Shown here in pieces: positions 24,861-32,712 of a DNA stretch of 64,000 bases (position 1 is the first letter of the stretch; each line of letters starts with the position of its first letter). The notes below the pieces were generated by a model. That model had not been told where the DNA came from, did not search any database, and saw only the letters and a list, made by a program, of their open reading frames with translations. The translations under genes and the position numbers were made by a program. Location of the stretch: assembly GCF_001434705.1 (NCBI RefSeq), contig NZ_AZDJ01000030.1, forward strand, positions 78,496 through 142,495, in the 5' to 3' direction. The stretch comes from Lacticaseibacillus nasuensis JCM 17158 (GTDB lineage Bacteria > Bacillota > Bacilli > Lactobacillales > Lactobacillaceae).

Positions 24861-25811
24861 TTACTCGACGTCTGCGTCAGAGAGCCCAAACAACTGCATC
24901 ATTTTTTCGTTCTTGATCACCGTGACCTTGGCCGGGGTTTCGACCGGCAGGTTGCTGACCTTTTTACCTTTGAGAATCTTGATGGCCAGCTTGGCGGTTT
25001 GCACCCCGAGGTCCTTGTAGTTAATCCCTTGGGTGACGACCCCGCCGGCTTCGACCATCGTGCCGGCGCCGGCCACGACTGGCACCTTGGTTTGCTTAGA
25101 CACCTTGCCGACGGTGCTCATCGCCGCGGCCATGGTGTTATCCGTCGGCAGGTAAATCGCGTCGCTTGCCCGCGCGACCGACAGCGTGGCTTGCTCGACG
25201 TCGTTGGTCGAGCTCACCGTGCGCGTCACGACCTTGAGCCCAAGTTGCTTGCAGGCTTTCTTGGCGTCCTTGATTTGCACGATGGAGTTTTGCTCGGAGG
25301 CGTTATACACCATGCCGATGGTCTTGGCCTTGGGGAAAACGCGGTGCATGTACTTGACTTGCTTAGCGATGTTGACCAGATCGACGACGCCGGTGGCATT
25401 GGTGCGGGTGTGGCTCATGGACTTGACGACGCCGGCGGCCACCGGATCGGTGACGGCGGTAAAGACCAGTGGCGTCTTGGCGTCAGCCTTTTGCATGGCC
25501 TGAGCCGCCGGCGTCGCGATGGCTAAGTTGACATCGTTGTCGTCTTTGGCAAGGCGCTGGGCCATGGTGCTTAAGTTGGCCTGATCCCCGTTGGCATTCA
25601 CGTAATCGATTTTGATCTTGTTGCCCTTGTAGCCTTGGCGCGCCAGTTCTTGGGTGAAGCCCTTGCGCGCATCATCCAGCGCGGTTTGGTTGATCAACTG
25701 CAGAATGCCGACCTTGACGGTATCGTCTTTGGCGGCGGCCTGCTTGGCACAGCCGGCCAGCCCCAAGGCGGCAACGGCGGCGACGGCAACAAGTACACGA
25801 GATAGTTTCAT
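24861..25811 (-). CDS. ABC importer substrate-binding lipoprotein, predicted phenylalanine binder
   Basis: 316 aa. Lipoprotein signal with lipobox LAGC (Cys21), then the ABC_sub_bind domain: VGILQLINQTALDDARKGF, NANGDQANLSTMAQRL, LAIATPAAQAM, YLPTDNTMAAAMSTV. This family (TrpX) binds aromatic amino acids outside the membrane. Its transcript begins with a leader peptide rich in Phe codons and an attenuator (25855-26073), so phenylalanine is the predicted ligand. First gene of the transporter operon. Confidence 0.8.
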   Translation of the reverse strand: MKLSRVLVAVAAVAALGLAGCAKQAAAKDDTVKVGILQLINQTALDDARKGFTQELARQGYKGNKIKIDYVNANGDQANLSTMAQRLAKDDNDVNLAIATPAAQAMQKADAKTPLVFTAVTDPVAAGVVKSMSHTRTNATGVVDLVNIAKQVKYMHRVFPKAKTIGMVYNASEQNSIVQIKDAKKACKQLGLKVVTRTVSSTNDVEQATLSVARASDAIYLPTDNTMAAAMSTVGKVSKQTKVPVVAGAGTMVEAGGVVTQGINYKDLGVQTAKLAIKILKGKKVSNLPVETPAKVTVIKNEKMMQLFGLSDADVE

Positions 25812-25854
25812 TTTTTTACTCCCAGAAATTGTCTAATCAATGGCCAACAGAAAA

Positions 25855-25885
25855 GCCAGTCACTGGATGCCTCCACGTGACTGGC
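25855..25885 (-). terminator. Second terminator of the Phe attenuator
   Basis: GCCAGTCAC (25855-25863) pairs with GTGACTGGC (25877-25885); the minus strand runs into TTTTCTG. Tandem to the first attenuator terminator and placed between it and the lipoprotein gene. Confidence 0.75.
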
Positions 25886-25900
25886 TTGTCAATTCCCGGG

Positions 25901-25940
25901 AAAAGAAAAGCCACATGGAGAAAATCCCTGTCCATGTGGC
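25901..25940 (-). terminator. Main attenuator terminator of the Phe leader
   Basis: GCCACATGGA (25931-25940 read on the minus strand) pairs with TCCATGTGGC (25919-25910), followed by TTTTCTTTTCCC. Its 5' arm can instead pair with an upstream segment (TCCATG-AT-GGC, with GCC-A-CATGGA) to form an antiterminator. The upstream segment is itself claimed by a long hairpin (25967-25983 with 25987-26003). Confidence 0.85.
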
Positions 25941-26010
25941 GTGATTGCACGTTAAGTGGTGCCGGCCATCATGGATGTAGACCCGCGGTCCACATCCATG
26001 ATGCGAACCG

Positions 26011-26073
26011 CTATCCGAAGAAAAAGCCGGCGAAAAAGGTGCGATTTAGTTGTGTTGGCTGAGTTCGATTCAT
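26011..26073 (-). CDS. Phe-rich leader peptide (20 aa) of the ABC operon
   Basis: AAGGAGTG precedes an ATG at 26073; the 20-codon frame ends RTFFAGFFFG then TAG. Five of its last eight residues are phenylalanine. The codons GCC GGC between the Phe clusters can pair with a distal GCCGGC (25961-25966), and the stop codon adjoins GCGGT, which pairs with ACCGC in an alternative hairpin exclusive of the long one. This is the classical layout for ribosome stalling at a starved codon. Confidence 0.85.
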   Translation of the reverse strand: MNRTQPTQLNRTFFAGFFFG

Positions 26074-26117
26074 GTTCAACACTCCTTCGACAAACTAAGC
26101 GGTTCTGATTGTCTCTG

Positions 26118-26146
26118 AGATTACACTCACCTATTTCTCATGTCAA
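26118..26146 (-). promoter_or_regulatory. Sigma-A promoter of the Phe-leader operon
   Basis: Minus-strand TTGACA (26141-26146), 17-base spacer, TAATCT (26118-26123). The sequence CTTGACATGAGAAA is shared with the Tyr-leader promoter, showing duplication of the whole control region. Confidence 0.85.
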
Positions 26147-26209
26147 GCACAGTTTGAGAAAACTTGGTCGCACGACCGGCGATTCTTCACTTCTGGGAGC
26201 ACTAAAAGC

Positions 26210-27184
26210 CTATTGCACCGCCTTTGCTGCGGCTTCCACTTGGGCTTGGGTCAGGCCAAATAATTTCATCCGGGAAGCGTCGGTGACCAGGCGAGTCTTG
26301 GCTGGCTTCTCGATAGCCATGCTGCTGACCTTCTTGCCCTTGAGAATCTTGACGGCCATCTTGGCGGTTTGCTTGCCGAGGTCGTGGTAGTTGATGCCGA
26401 CGGTGGCGACACCGGCGAGTTTGATCATCGTGGCGTCGGCGTTCACAACCGGCGTCTTGGTTTTCTCGGAGACCTTGCCGACTGTGGCCATCGCCGCGGC
26501 CGCGGTGTTATCGGTTGGGATGTAAATGGCGTCACTCTTGGCGGCTAAGGCTTCGGTTGCTTGTTGCACGTCGTTGGTGGTGGCGGCAGTCTTTTCAACC
26601 ACCTTCAGGCCCAGCTTCTTGATTTCGGCCTTCGCAATCTTGATTTGGAACACAGAGTTGGCTTCGGCAGCGTTGTACAAGAGCCCAATCGTCTTGGCCT
26701 TGGGGAACAGCTTGTGGGTGAAGTCGATTTGGCCTTTGACGTCGACCATGTCGGTGACCCCGGTGGCATTTTTATCCGGCTTGGTGACGTTGCTGGTGAG
26801 GCCGGCCGACTTCGGGTCGGTGATGGCGGTGAAGACCATCGGCGTGTCCTTGTCCGCGTTTTGCAGCGCCTGGGCGGCCGGGGTGGCGATGGCCAGGTTC
26901 AAGTCGTTTTTGTCCGACTTGAGGCGGTCGCTCATCGACTTGAGGTTACTTTGGTCGCCGTTGGCATTGAGAAAATCAATCTTAATTTTCTTGCCGGTGT
27001 ACCCTTCTGCCTTAAGTTCGCTCATGAAGCCGTTCTTGGCGTCTTTCAAGGCGCTTTGGTCGATGAGTTGCAGGATGCCGACCTTAACGGTGTCGGACTT
27101 GGCGGCGGTTTTCTTACCGCAGGCGGCGAGGCTTAAAACGGCGGCAGTAGCGATTAACAAAGTGCTCAATTTTTTCATTTTCAT
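26210..27184 (-). CDS. Orphan substrate-binding lipoprotein, predicted tyrosine binder
   Basis: 324 aa from the ATG at 27184 (GGAGGG 7 bases upstream). Signal peptide with lipobox LAAC, then the same ABC_sub_bind blocks as the neighbour (VGILQLIDQSALKDAKNGF, NANGDQSNLKSM, LAIATPAAQAL, YIPTDNTAAAAMATV). It has no permease or ATPase of its own between it and the next operon, so it probably docks on the transporter encoded at 23117-24833. A leader peptide with clustered Tyr codons precedes it, predicting tyrosine as ligand. It could read through into the Phe operon leader. Confidence 0.8.
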   Translation of the reverse strand: MKMKKLSTLLIATAAVLSLAACGKKTAAKSDTVKVGILQLIDQSALKDAKNGFMSELKAEGYTGKKIKIDFLNANGDQSNLKSMSDRLKSDKNDLNLAIATPAAQALQNADKDTPMVFTAITDPKSAGLTSNVTKPDKNATGVTDMVDVKGQIDFTHKLFPKAKTIGLLYNAAEANSVFQIKIAKAEIKKLGLKVVEKTAATTNDVQQATEALAAKSDAIYIPTDNTAAAAMATVGKVSEKTKTPVVNADATMIKLAGVATVGINYHDLGKQTAKMAVKILKGKKVSSMAIEKPAKTRLVTDASRMKLFGLTQAQVEAAAKAVQ

Positions 27185-27281
27185 GGTAATACCCTCCTGG
27201 TGGTTGCGCGATTGCGCGATGATTGGTTGTCGTTGGTTTCGGCTTGCGCGGTTGGCCGTCCGCGGTTGCCCCAAAACAAAA

Positions 27282-27311
27282 GCCGGCCACTAGATTGCTC
27301 CAGTGGCCGGC
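27282..27311 (-). terminator. Second terminator of the Tyr attenuator
   Basis: GCCGGCCACT (27282-27291) pairs with AGTGGCCGGC (27302-27311); the minus strand continues TTTTGTTTTGG. Tandem arrangement as in the Phe leader. Confidence 0.8.
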
Positions 27312-27330
27312 AATTTCTTTTCCGGAAAAG

Positions 27331-27371
27331 AAAAACGCCACATGGAGGAATCTACGTTCATCCATGTGGCG
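27331..27371 (-). terminator. Main attenuator terminator of the Tyr leader
   Basis: CGCCACATGGA (27371-27361, minus) pairs with TCCATGTGGCG (27346-27336), followed by TTTTTCTTTT. An antiterminator is clear: CATCCATG-ATA-GGCG (27409-27395) with CGCC-A-CATGGATG (27371-27359), twelve pairs that sequester the terminator 5' arm. Confidence 0.88.
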
Positions 27372-27443
27372 GTTAATGTCAGCTTAAAGTGCTACGCCTA
27401 TCATGGATGCAAACCTGCGCTGGTTTGCATCCAAGCAAACCAG

Positions 27444-27503
27444 CTATCCGTAATAGCCGTAGTAATAGGCGTTATTCAAATGGGTTTGGCGGAATCGTAA
27501 CAT
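27444..27503 (-). CDS. Tyr-rich leader peptide (19 aa)
   Basis: AAAAGGAGTG precedes the ATG at 27503; the 19-codon frame ends NNAYYYGYYG then TAG, with five Tyr codons in seven. The codons AAC GCC TAT pair with ATAGGCGT at 27401-27394. Directly after the stop, CTGGTTTGC pairs with GCAAACCAG (27443-27435 with 27428-27420) in competition with GGATGCAAACC/GGTTTGCATCC (27432-27422 with 27415-27405). This gives the four-segment logic of amino acid attenuation. Confidence 0.87.
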   Translation of the reverse strand: MLRFRQTHLNNAYYYGYYG

Positions 27504-27552
27504 CGTCAACACTCCTTTTGTTTGCACTGACCAGTTGAACTGGTATGTGATG

Positions 27553-27581
27553 AGAATACCGTTAGTGTTTTCTCATGTCAA
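27553..27581 (-). promoter_or_regulatory. Sigma-A promoter of the Tyr-leader gene
   Basis: Minus-strand TTGACA (27576-27581), 17-base spacer, TATTCT (27553-27558), about 45 bases upstream of the leader ATG. Confidence 0.85.
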
Positions 27582-27594
27582 GCTTAATTTCAAA

Positions 27595-28248
27595 TTATTT
27601 CGCAGCGGGCACGGTGAAGTCCGCTGGGTCGACATCCCAGGCTCCCTTGGCAAAATGCTGACCGTCGCGCGTGGTGAAGGTGGTAATCGTCGCGTTGCGC
27701 ATGATGTCCCCGACCTTCGCCTCGGGCCAAGTGCGGCCTTGCAAGGCGTTGAGCAACATGCGGAACACCAAGCCGTGGGCGACCACGAGAATCGTCCCGG
27801 TGGGATGCGCCGCCACCGCCGTTTGGATTACCGGTAGCGTCCGCTCGGCGACGTGTTGGAAAGGTTCGGCCCCGATGCGCGGCGCGACCTCGGCATCAAA
27901 TCGCGGAAAATCATTGAAGAACAGGTCTAACCCGGCCGGATCGTTGTTTTCCTCGGCGGTTTTGCCTTCCCAGCTGCCGAGCACCATTTCCCGCAGGGCG
28001 TTGACCGGTTGCACCGGCGTCTGCGTTGCATAGTGATTCTCCTGCATGATGAGCGCCGTCGTGGTCAACGTCCGCGGCATGTTGCTGGTTAAGACCTGCG
28101 TAAAGCGCACCTGGCTTAACGCGTGACCCACCGCCTTGGCGCCGCTGACCCCCAGCGCCGTCAAGGGCTTATCGATGATGCCACCATTAAAGCCATTATT
28201 CACATTCACCAGTGTTTGCCCGTGTCGCACAAAGTAAAAAGTCGTCAT
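27595..28248 (-). CDS. Histidine phosphatase (phosphoglycerate-mutase-like) family protein
   Basis: 217 aa. The catalytic RHG is in FYFVRHGQTLVN (4-15), with the second histidine in VVAHGLVFRMLL. The C-terminus lacks the PGE/GES features of true glycolytic mutase; gpmA lies elsewhere (31882-32574). It probably dephosphorylates a small metabolite. GGAGGACATC precedes the ATG, and a TATACT -10 lies at 28274-28279. Monocistronic. Confidence 0.85.
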   Translation of the reverse strand: MTTFYFVRHGQTLVNVNNGFNGGIIDKPLTALGVSGAKAVGHALSQVRFTQVLTSNMPRTLTTTALIMQENHYATQTPVQPVNALREMVLGSWEGKTAEENNDPAGLDLFFNDFPRFDAEVAPRIGAEPFQHVAERTLPVIQTAVAAHPTGTILVVAHGLVFRMLLNALQGRTWPEAKVGDIMRNATITTFTTRDGQHFAKGAWDVDPADFTVPAAK

Positions 28249-28306
28249 GATGTCCTCCGTTTCTGCATCCTAGTATACACGAAACAGCCGGCGGAAAAAG
28301 GCGGAC

Positions 28307-28343
28307 AAACAAACGGGACTGGCCGCAGGCCAATCCCGTTTGT
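28307..28343 (-). terminator. Terminator of the lutABC operon
   Basis: ACAAACGGGACTGGCC (28309-28324) pairs with GGCCAATCCCGTTTGT (28328-28343) with one wobble; a TTTGTTTG tract follows on the minus strand. Confidence 0.75.
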
Positions 28344-28359
28344 CGGTAGGGCACCGCGC

Positions 28360-29061
28360 TTACGCGTCGGTGACCACCAGATATGTCATGTCTAACGGCC
28401 CGTGCACGCCGACGACCAGCACCATTTCGATATCACCGGAATTCGACGGCCCGGTGATGAAGTTGATGTTCGACGTGGTCAACCGGCCGGCCTTGAGCTC
28501 GGCGTCGTAATAATCCATCGCCTGGCGCGACCGCGGCACGATGCGACTGGCCGGCACCAGCGCCAGGTAATGCGTCGGCAGGAAGTGAAACGCCCGGCCC
28601 TGCCCCGGCGTGGTGGCAACGGTGATCGTCCCGGATTCCGCCAGCAACATATCGGCGCAGCCGATCGCCACATCCGCCGTTGCCGCGGCGTTGAGATTAT
28701 CCTCGCGGCTCGCCCCTGGCACCCAGTATTGCGGCGTAGGCGTCACCTGTTTCACCCAGTCGCTTAAGCCGTATTGCGCCAGCCGCTCATCGGTGGGTAA
28801 CAATAAGGTCTTGGGCTGTTGATTGGCTAAGTAGGCAGACAGCGCCGCCGGTAAGTCCGCCTGCGCACTGGTGAGAAACGTCACGTGCACGGCTTCGCTG
28901 TTTTGCTTGGCCAACGCCAAGAGCTCCGCCGGCGACTTCCCCGCCAGCGTGGTTTCCGGCAAATCATTTAACGGCTGAAACGGGTGGTCCTGCAACTGGT
29001 GCCGCGGCCGCCCAGATTTTTCGGCAATGGCGTTTAAAAACGCCTCTCGATTGTCATTCAT
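28360..29061 (-). CDS. lutC: Lactate utilization protein C (LUD domain)
   Basis: 233 aa LUD-domain protein. Conserved C-terminal half: ADVAIGCADMLLAESGTI, LALVPASRIVPRSRQAMDYY and TGPSNSGDIEMVLVVGVHGP. It is part of the LutABC complex that oxidises L-lactate to pyruvate through iron-sulphur centres. The ATG overlaps the lutB stop by 4 bases. Confidence 0.92.
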   Translation of the reverse strand: MNDNREAFLNAIAEKSGRPRHQLQDHPFQPLNDLPETTLAGKSPAELLALAKQNSEAVHVTFLTSAQADLPAALSAYLANQQPKTLLLPTDERLAQYGLSDWVKQVTPTPQYWVPGASREDNLNAAATADVAIGCADMLLAESGTITVATTPGQGRAFHFLPTHYLALVPASRIVPRSRQAMDYYDAELKAGRLTTSNINFITGPSNSGDIEMVLVVGVHGPLDMTYLVVTDA

Positions 29062-30530
29062 CGGCCCGCCTCCTGCAATTGCTTGTGCTGCTTGAACCAG
29101 CTGCGGAAGTTATCCTTGGCCCGCGGCGGCCGCGGCATGTCGCGAATCACCGTCCAGCCACCGAGAATAAACGGCAGCTTGGACATGATGCCGTCGCCCA
29201 TGAAGTAATTCTGCGCGGTTGGCTCCTGATGGTGGCTCAACAGCGCGGTCATGCTGTGGTCGACGCTGATGCCCATGTGGAAAATCGCCGGCGTCCCCGT
29301 CGCCAGCCCGAGCGCCTTGTAGGTCACCTTGTTCAGCCCGGTGTCCATGTGCAGCTCATTCATCATCACTTCGCGGTGTTTGATCAACAGCGAATGAAGC
29401 GGGATTTTCACCGGACAGGTTTCCGTGCAGGCACCACACAGGCTAGAAGCAAACGGCAAGTCGCCGAATTGCTTGTAGCCCCGCAGCACCGGCGACAGCA
29501 CCGCCCCGATTGGCCCTGGATAAATCGAACCGTAGCCATGGCCGCCGATGTGGCGATACACCGGGCAGACATTGAGGCAGGCACCGCAGCGAATGCACTG
29601 CAGGACTTCCTCGAATGGCCCGCCGAGCGCGTTCATGCGCCCGTTGTCGACGATGACGATGTGATACTCCGTCGGCCCGTCGCTTTCCCCCGTCGCGGCC
29701 ACGCTACTAAACGAGCAATAACTGGTGAGTTTTTGGCCCACCGCCGAGCGCGCCAGCATGTTGTCGAGCACCTCGGCCTCTTTCAGGCTAGGCACGAGGC
29801 GTTCCATCCCCATGACCACCACCTGCGTCGGCGGAATGGCCATCGTCAAATCGCCGTTGCCTTCGTTGGTCACGAGGTTCACCATGCCAGTGTCGGCGAC
29901 GGCGAAGTTGCAGCCGGTGATGCCCATGTCGGCCTTGAGGAACGACGCGCGCAGATATTCCCGGGCAAACCGGGCCATGTGTTGCGGATCATTATCGCCT
30001 TTGTAGCCAATCTTGGCGAAAATCTCGTGAATCTGGTCGCGGTTCTTGTGCAAGGTCGGGAACACGATGTGCGTCGGCTCGTCCCAGTCGTCTTCTTGCA
30101 GGATGAACTCGGCGAGGTCGGTTTCCAGCAGCGACAGCCCCGGAATCTTCAGCAATTCCTGGTCGAGGTCGATTTCGGTGGTGACCATCGACTTGCTTTT
30201 GACGACATGCTGCACGTGCTTGCGCTCGGCCAACTCGCGAATGTAGGCCGCGGCTTCTTTGTCGGTGCGGGCAAAATAGACATGCGCGCCGCGCTTTTCC
30301 GCGTTGTCGGCGAATTCTTCGAGGTAATCGGGCAAGTAGCGCACCACGTGTTGGCGAATCTGCTGGCCGAGCTCACGCCACTGCTCCCAGTGGCCAAGCT
30401 CGTTGCGCGAGGCGGTCCGTTTCGTCCACTGCGCGTCTTGGGCCTTGGCCACCGCTTTTTGCATGAAGGTGTCCTGTTCGGATTCGGCGAGGCGCACCTT
30501 GAACGGTTTATCGGAATATGCGATTGCCAT
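29058..30530 (-). CDS. lutB: Lactate utilization iron-sulphur protein B
   Basis: 490 aa. An N-terminal LUD domain (VKSKSMVTTEIDLDQEL) followed by two 4Fe-4S motifs, CIRCGACLNVCP and CGACTETCPVKIP (around residues 310-375), then a C-terminal tail. It transfers electrons within LutABC. AAGGAGGCG precedes the ATG; one base separates it from lutA. Confidence 0.95.
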   Translation of the reverse strand: MAIAYSDKPFKVRLAESEQDTFMQKAVAKAQDAQWTKRTASRNELGHWEQWRELGQQIRQHVVRYLPDYLEEFADNAEKRGAHVYFARTDKEAAAYIRELAERKHVQHVVKSKSMVTTEIDLDQELLKIPGLSLLETDLAEFILQEDDWDEPTHIVFPTLHKNRDQIHEIFAKIGYKGDNDPQHMARFAREYLRASFLKADMGITGCNFAVADTGMVNLVTNEGNGDLTMAIPPTQVVVMGMERLVPSLKEAEVLDNMLARSAVGQKLTSYCSFSSVAATGESDGPTEYHIVIVDNGRMNALGGPFEEVLQCIRCGACLNVCPVYRHIGGHGYGSIYPGPIGAVLSPVLRGYKQFGDLPFASSLCGACTETCPVKIPLHSLLIKHREVMMNELHMDTGLNKVTYKALGLATGTPAIFHMGISVDHSMTALLSHHQEPTAQNYFMGDGIMSKLPFILGGWTVIRDMPRPPRAKDNFRSWFKQHKQLQEAGR

Positions 30531-30531
30531 G

Positions 30532-31353
30532 TTACGCCTCCTTGATCAATTCTGCGGTCATCCCCGCGTCATGCGGCCACTCGGCAAGCGTCAGCGGGTC
30601 GTCTTTGACGTAGGTCACACGGCTCATGTCAACGTTGTGGTTCAACACCTCGGCCAGATGCATGATGGTGATCTTTTCGCCGCGCCGGTTGAAGCGCCCG
30701 CCGATGTTCATCAGGCACGCCGGATCGCAGGAAATCAGGACCTGCGCGTTGGTGGCCAAGACGGAATCGACTTTTTCGTCGACCATTTGCTTAGAAATCT
30801 CGGGCTCCTTCATCGAAAACATGCCGCCGAAGCCGCAACAATTCTCCAGATTCGGCAACGGCAAAAGCTTCAGGCCCTTCACCCGCGCCAACAAGGCATA
30901 CGGGCTGTGGCGCTCACCCAACAGGCGCGTCATGTGGCAGGAGCGGTGATACGTCGCCGTCGCGTCGAGCTCAGCGCCGGCATTGGAGACGCCCAGCACA
31001 TAATAGAGAAACTGGGAGAACTCGTAGGTCTTGGCCGCCAGCACCTTGGCCTTTTCCAGGTACACCGGGTCGTCTCTCAGGCGCACCACGTATTCCTTCA
31101 ACATGTTGACGCAGGAGCCGGCCGGCCCGACGATATAATCGGCGTCGATGCTGAGCAGCGAATCGACTTCGTTGCGCATGACCTTCTGGCTTTCGCGCAC
31201 GTAGCCGGAATTATTGGTAATTTGGCTACAACAAATCTGCCGGCTGGGCAATTCGGTGTCGCAGCCGAAGCGCTCCAACACCTCTACCATCGCCTTGCCA
31301 ACGTTTGGAAAGACGAGGTCGACCACGCAGGTGGAAAAAATAACCACTTTCAT
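30532..31353 (-). CDS. lutA: Lactate utilization protein A (CCG-domain Fe-S oxidoreductase)
   Basis: 273 aa with two cysteine-rich CCG-type domains: RQICCSQITNNSG (near 39-51) and NCCGFGGMFSMK (near 170-181), plus SCHMTRLLG and ISCDPACLMNIGG. The first motif reads CCSQ rather than the usual CCGQ. First gene of lutABC; GGAGGATAAGCC precedes the ATG. The operon allows lactate use, complementing fbp in gluconeogenesis and the bd oxidase as electron sink. Confidence 0.92.
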   Translation of the reverse strand: MKVVIFSTCVVDLVFPNVGKAMVEVLERFGCDTELPSRQICCSQITNNSGYVRESQKVMRNEVDSLLSIDADYIVGPAGSCVNMLKEYVVRLRDDPVYLEKAKVLAAKTYEFSQFLYYVLGVSNAGAELDATATYHRSCHMTRLLGERHSPYALLARVKGLKLLPLPNLENCCGFGGMFSMKEPEISKQMVDEKVDSVLATNAQVLISCDPACLMNIGGRFNRRGEKITIMHLAEVLNHNVDMSRVTYVKDDPLTLAEWPHDAGMTAELIKEA

Positions 31354-31368
31354 TGGCTTATCCTCCAG

Positions 31369-31402
31369 ATTAGAATAATGACGGTTTGATATTCATTCTA
31401 AT
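31369..31402. promoter_or_regulatory. Operator-like inverted repeat upstream of lutA
   Basis: ATTAGAAT (31369-31376) and ATTCTAAT (31395-31402) are a perfect inverted repeat around 18 bases. It lies downstream of a minus-strand TATACT -10 (about 31406-31411) and upstream of the lutA ribosome binding site. A repressor such as LutR/LldR-like is a candidate, but no lut regulator gene is visible. Confidence 0.5.
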
Positions 31403-31460
31403 GTGAGTATAACGCAAACAAGCAGTTAAAGTAAGCGGTTGCGGCAAAATCGCGCAGAAA

Positions 31461-31482
31461 AAAAGCCACCGTCTCCGGTGGT
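31461..31482 (-). terminator. Terminator of the 99-aa protein gene
   Basis: CCACCG (31466-31471) pairs with CGGTGG (31476-31481); the minus strand continues GCTTTTTTT. Confidence 0.75.
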
Positions 31483-31486
31483 TCGC

Positions 31487-31786
31487 TTAAGCGAGGATGC
31501 CCTTAAATGTGCCTTCATCCAGCCACGACTGAATGAGCTCCGCCGCCATATTCTCCGAATCCGCGTCGGGCAGCTGCGGGTGCACGGCCTGCAACAGGCG
31601 CGCCAAGGTGGCCGGGGACACCGCGGTATCCGCCAGCATTTGCCGCATCATGAACTGATTAATCTGATCGATTTCTGCCGCAGTGAATTGGTGGTTCAAA
31701 AACGCCAGCGAACTCGAATGAATCTTGAGTTGCCCACAAATGCGCGTCAAGACATCCCCAATCAAGGCCACGTCGTTATCAGTCAT
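31487..31786 (-). CDS. Uncharacterised 99-aa protein
   Basis: No family recognised. It reads as an all-helical acidic cytoplasmic protein without membrane segment or cysteine cluster (one Cys near residue 17). GGGGGAGTG precedes the ATG and a terminator follows, so it is a real single gene between lutA and gpmA. Confidence 0.7.
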   Translation of the reverse strand: MTDNDVALIGDVLTRICGQLKIHSSSLAFLNHQFTAAEIDQINQFMMRQMLADTAVSPATLARLLQAVHPQLPDADSENMAAELIQSWLDEGTFKGILA

Positions 31787-31846
31787 GTCATCACTCCCCC
31801 TGTGATGTTAGTATACGCTACCCCGGCCAAAAACCGGCACAAAAAA

Positions 31847-31871
31847 ACACCAACCGGTCAGCGGTTGGTGT
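31847..31871 (-). terminator. Terminator of gpmA
   Basis: ACACCAACCG (31847-31856) pairs with CGGTTGGTGT (31862-31871), followed on the minus strand by seven T residues. Confidence 0.85.
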
Positions 31872-31881
31872 CTGCAGGCAA

Positions 31882-32574
31882 TTACTTGCCCAGCTTAGTC
31901 TTGTCCGTGACTGCCAGCTTGTCGTCAAACGTGTAAACGACAGGTTCGCCGGTCGCCATTTCCAAGTTGATGATGTCTTCGTCGGAAATGTTCTCGATGT
32001 ACTTCGTCAAGGCGCGCAGAGAGTTACCATGCGCCGCGATGATGACGTTCTTGCCGGCCAGCAGGTCTGGGGCAATGTGGTCTTCCCAGAATGGGATAAC
32101 CCGTTCCAAGGTGACCTTGAGGTTTTCACCACCTGGCACGATGCGTGGGTCCAGGTTGGCGTAACGCCGATCTTGGGCCGCAGAGCCTTCGTCGTTAGCG
32201 TCCAAAAGGGGTGGCAACGTGTCGTAAGACCGACGCCAGATGTGCACCTGTTCGTCGCCCCACTTCTTCGCTGCTTCAGCCTTGTTTTGGCCCTGCAATG
32301 CGCCATAGTGGCGTTCGTTCAGGCGCCAAGTCTTCGTTTCAGGAATCCAGAGCTGGCCGGATTCTTCAAGCGCGTAGTGCAGCGTCTTGATCGCGCGGGT
32401 CAAAACGGAAGTGTATGCCTGGTCGAATTCCAAACCGGCTTCTTTGAGCTTGCGCCCAGCCGCCTTGGCCTCTTCAACCCCTTTTTCGCTCAGGTCGACA
32501 TCCACCCAACCAGTGAACTGGTTGGACAAGTTCCATTCACTTTGACCGTGACGGATCAGCACTAATTTTGCCAT
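31882..32574 (-). CDS. gpmA: 2,3-bisphosphoglycerate-dependent phosphoglycerate mutase
   Basis: 230 aa. Catalytic [12 protein letters not shown] (4-15), [11 protein letters not shown] (about 85-95), and [13 protein letters not shown] with the second catalytic histidine. It interconverts 3- and 2-phosphoglycerate in glycolysis. Length and all family blocks match GpmA. GTGAGG precedes the ATG. Confidence 0.96.
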   Translation of the reverse strand: MAKLVLIRHGQSEWNLSNQFTGWVDVDLSEKGVEEAKAAGRKLKEAGLEFDQAYTSVLTRAIKTLHYALEESGQLWIPETKTWRLNERHYGALQGQNKAEAAKKWGDEQVHIWRRSYDTLPPLLDANDEGSAAQDRRYANLDPRIVPGGENLKVTLERVIPFWEDHIAPDLLAGKNVIIAAHGNSLRALTKYIENISDEDIINLEMATGEPVVYTFDDKLAVTDKTKLGK

Positions 32575-32712
32575 TCGAGAATTACCTCACTTTTATAATT
32601 TGCCAGCTAGTGACAGTTTTTACAACTCCTCAGTCTACTATACTTTCAGAAAAAACGCGACTGCTTTCAGCCACTTCGTTATAATGGACGCAAAGCGGAA
32701 AAGAGGACCCCC

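Noticed and set aside
25855-27581. T-box riboswitches upstream of the two lipoprotein genes
   Set aside because: No T-box sequence (TGGNACCGCG-like) or specifier loop layout is present; short Phe- and Tyr-rich reading frames explain the region better.
29079-30545. 488-codon plus-strand frame antisense to lutB
   Set aside because: Mirror of LutB codons; rich in His/Arg/Gly/Val as expected for a shadow, no domain and no start signal.
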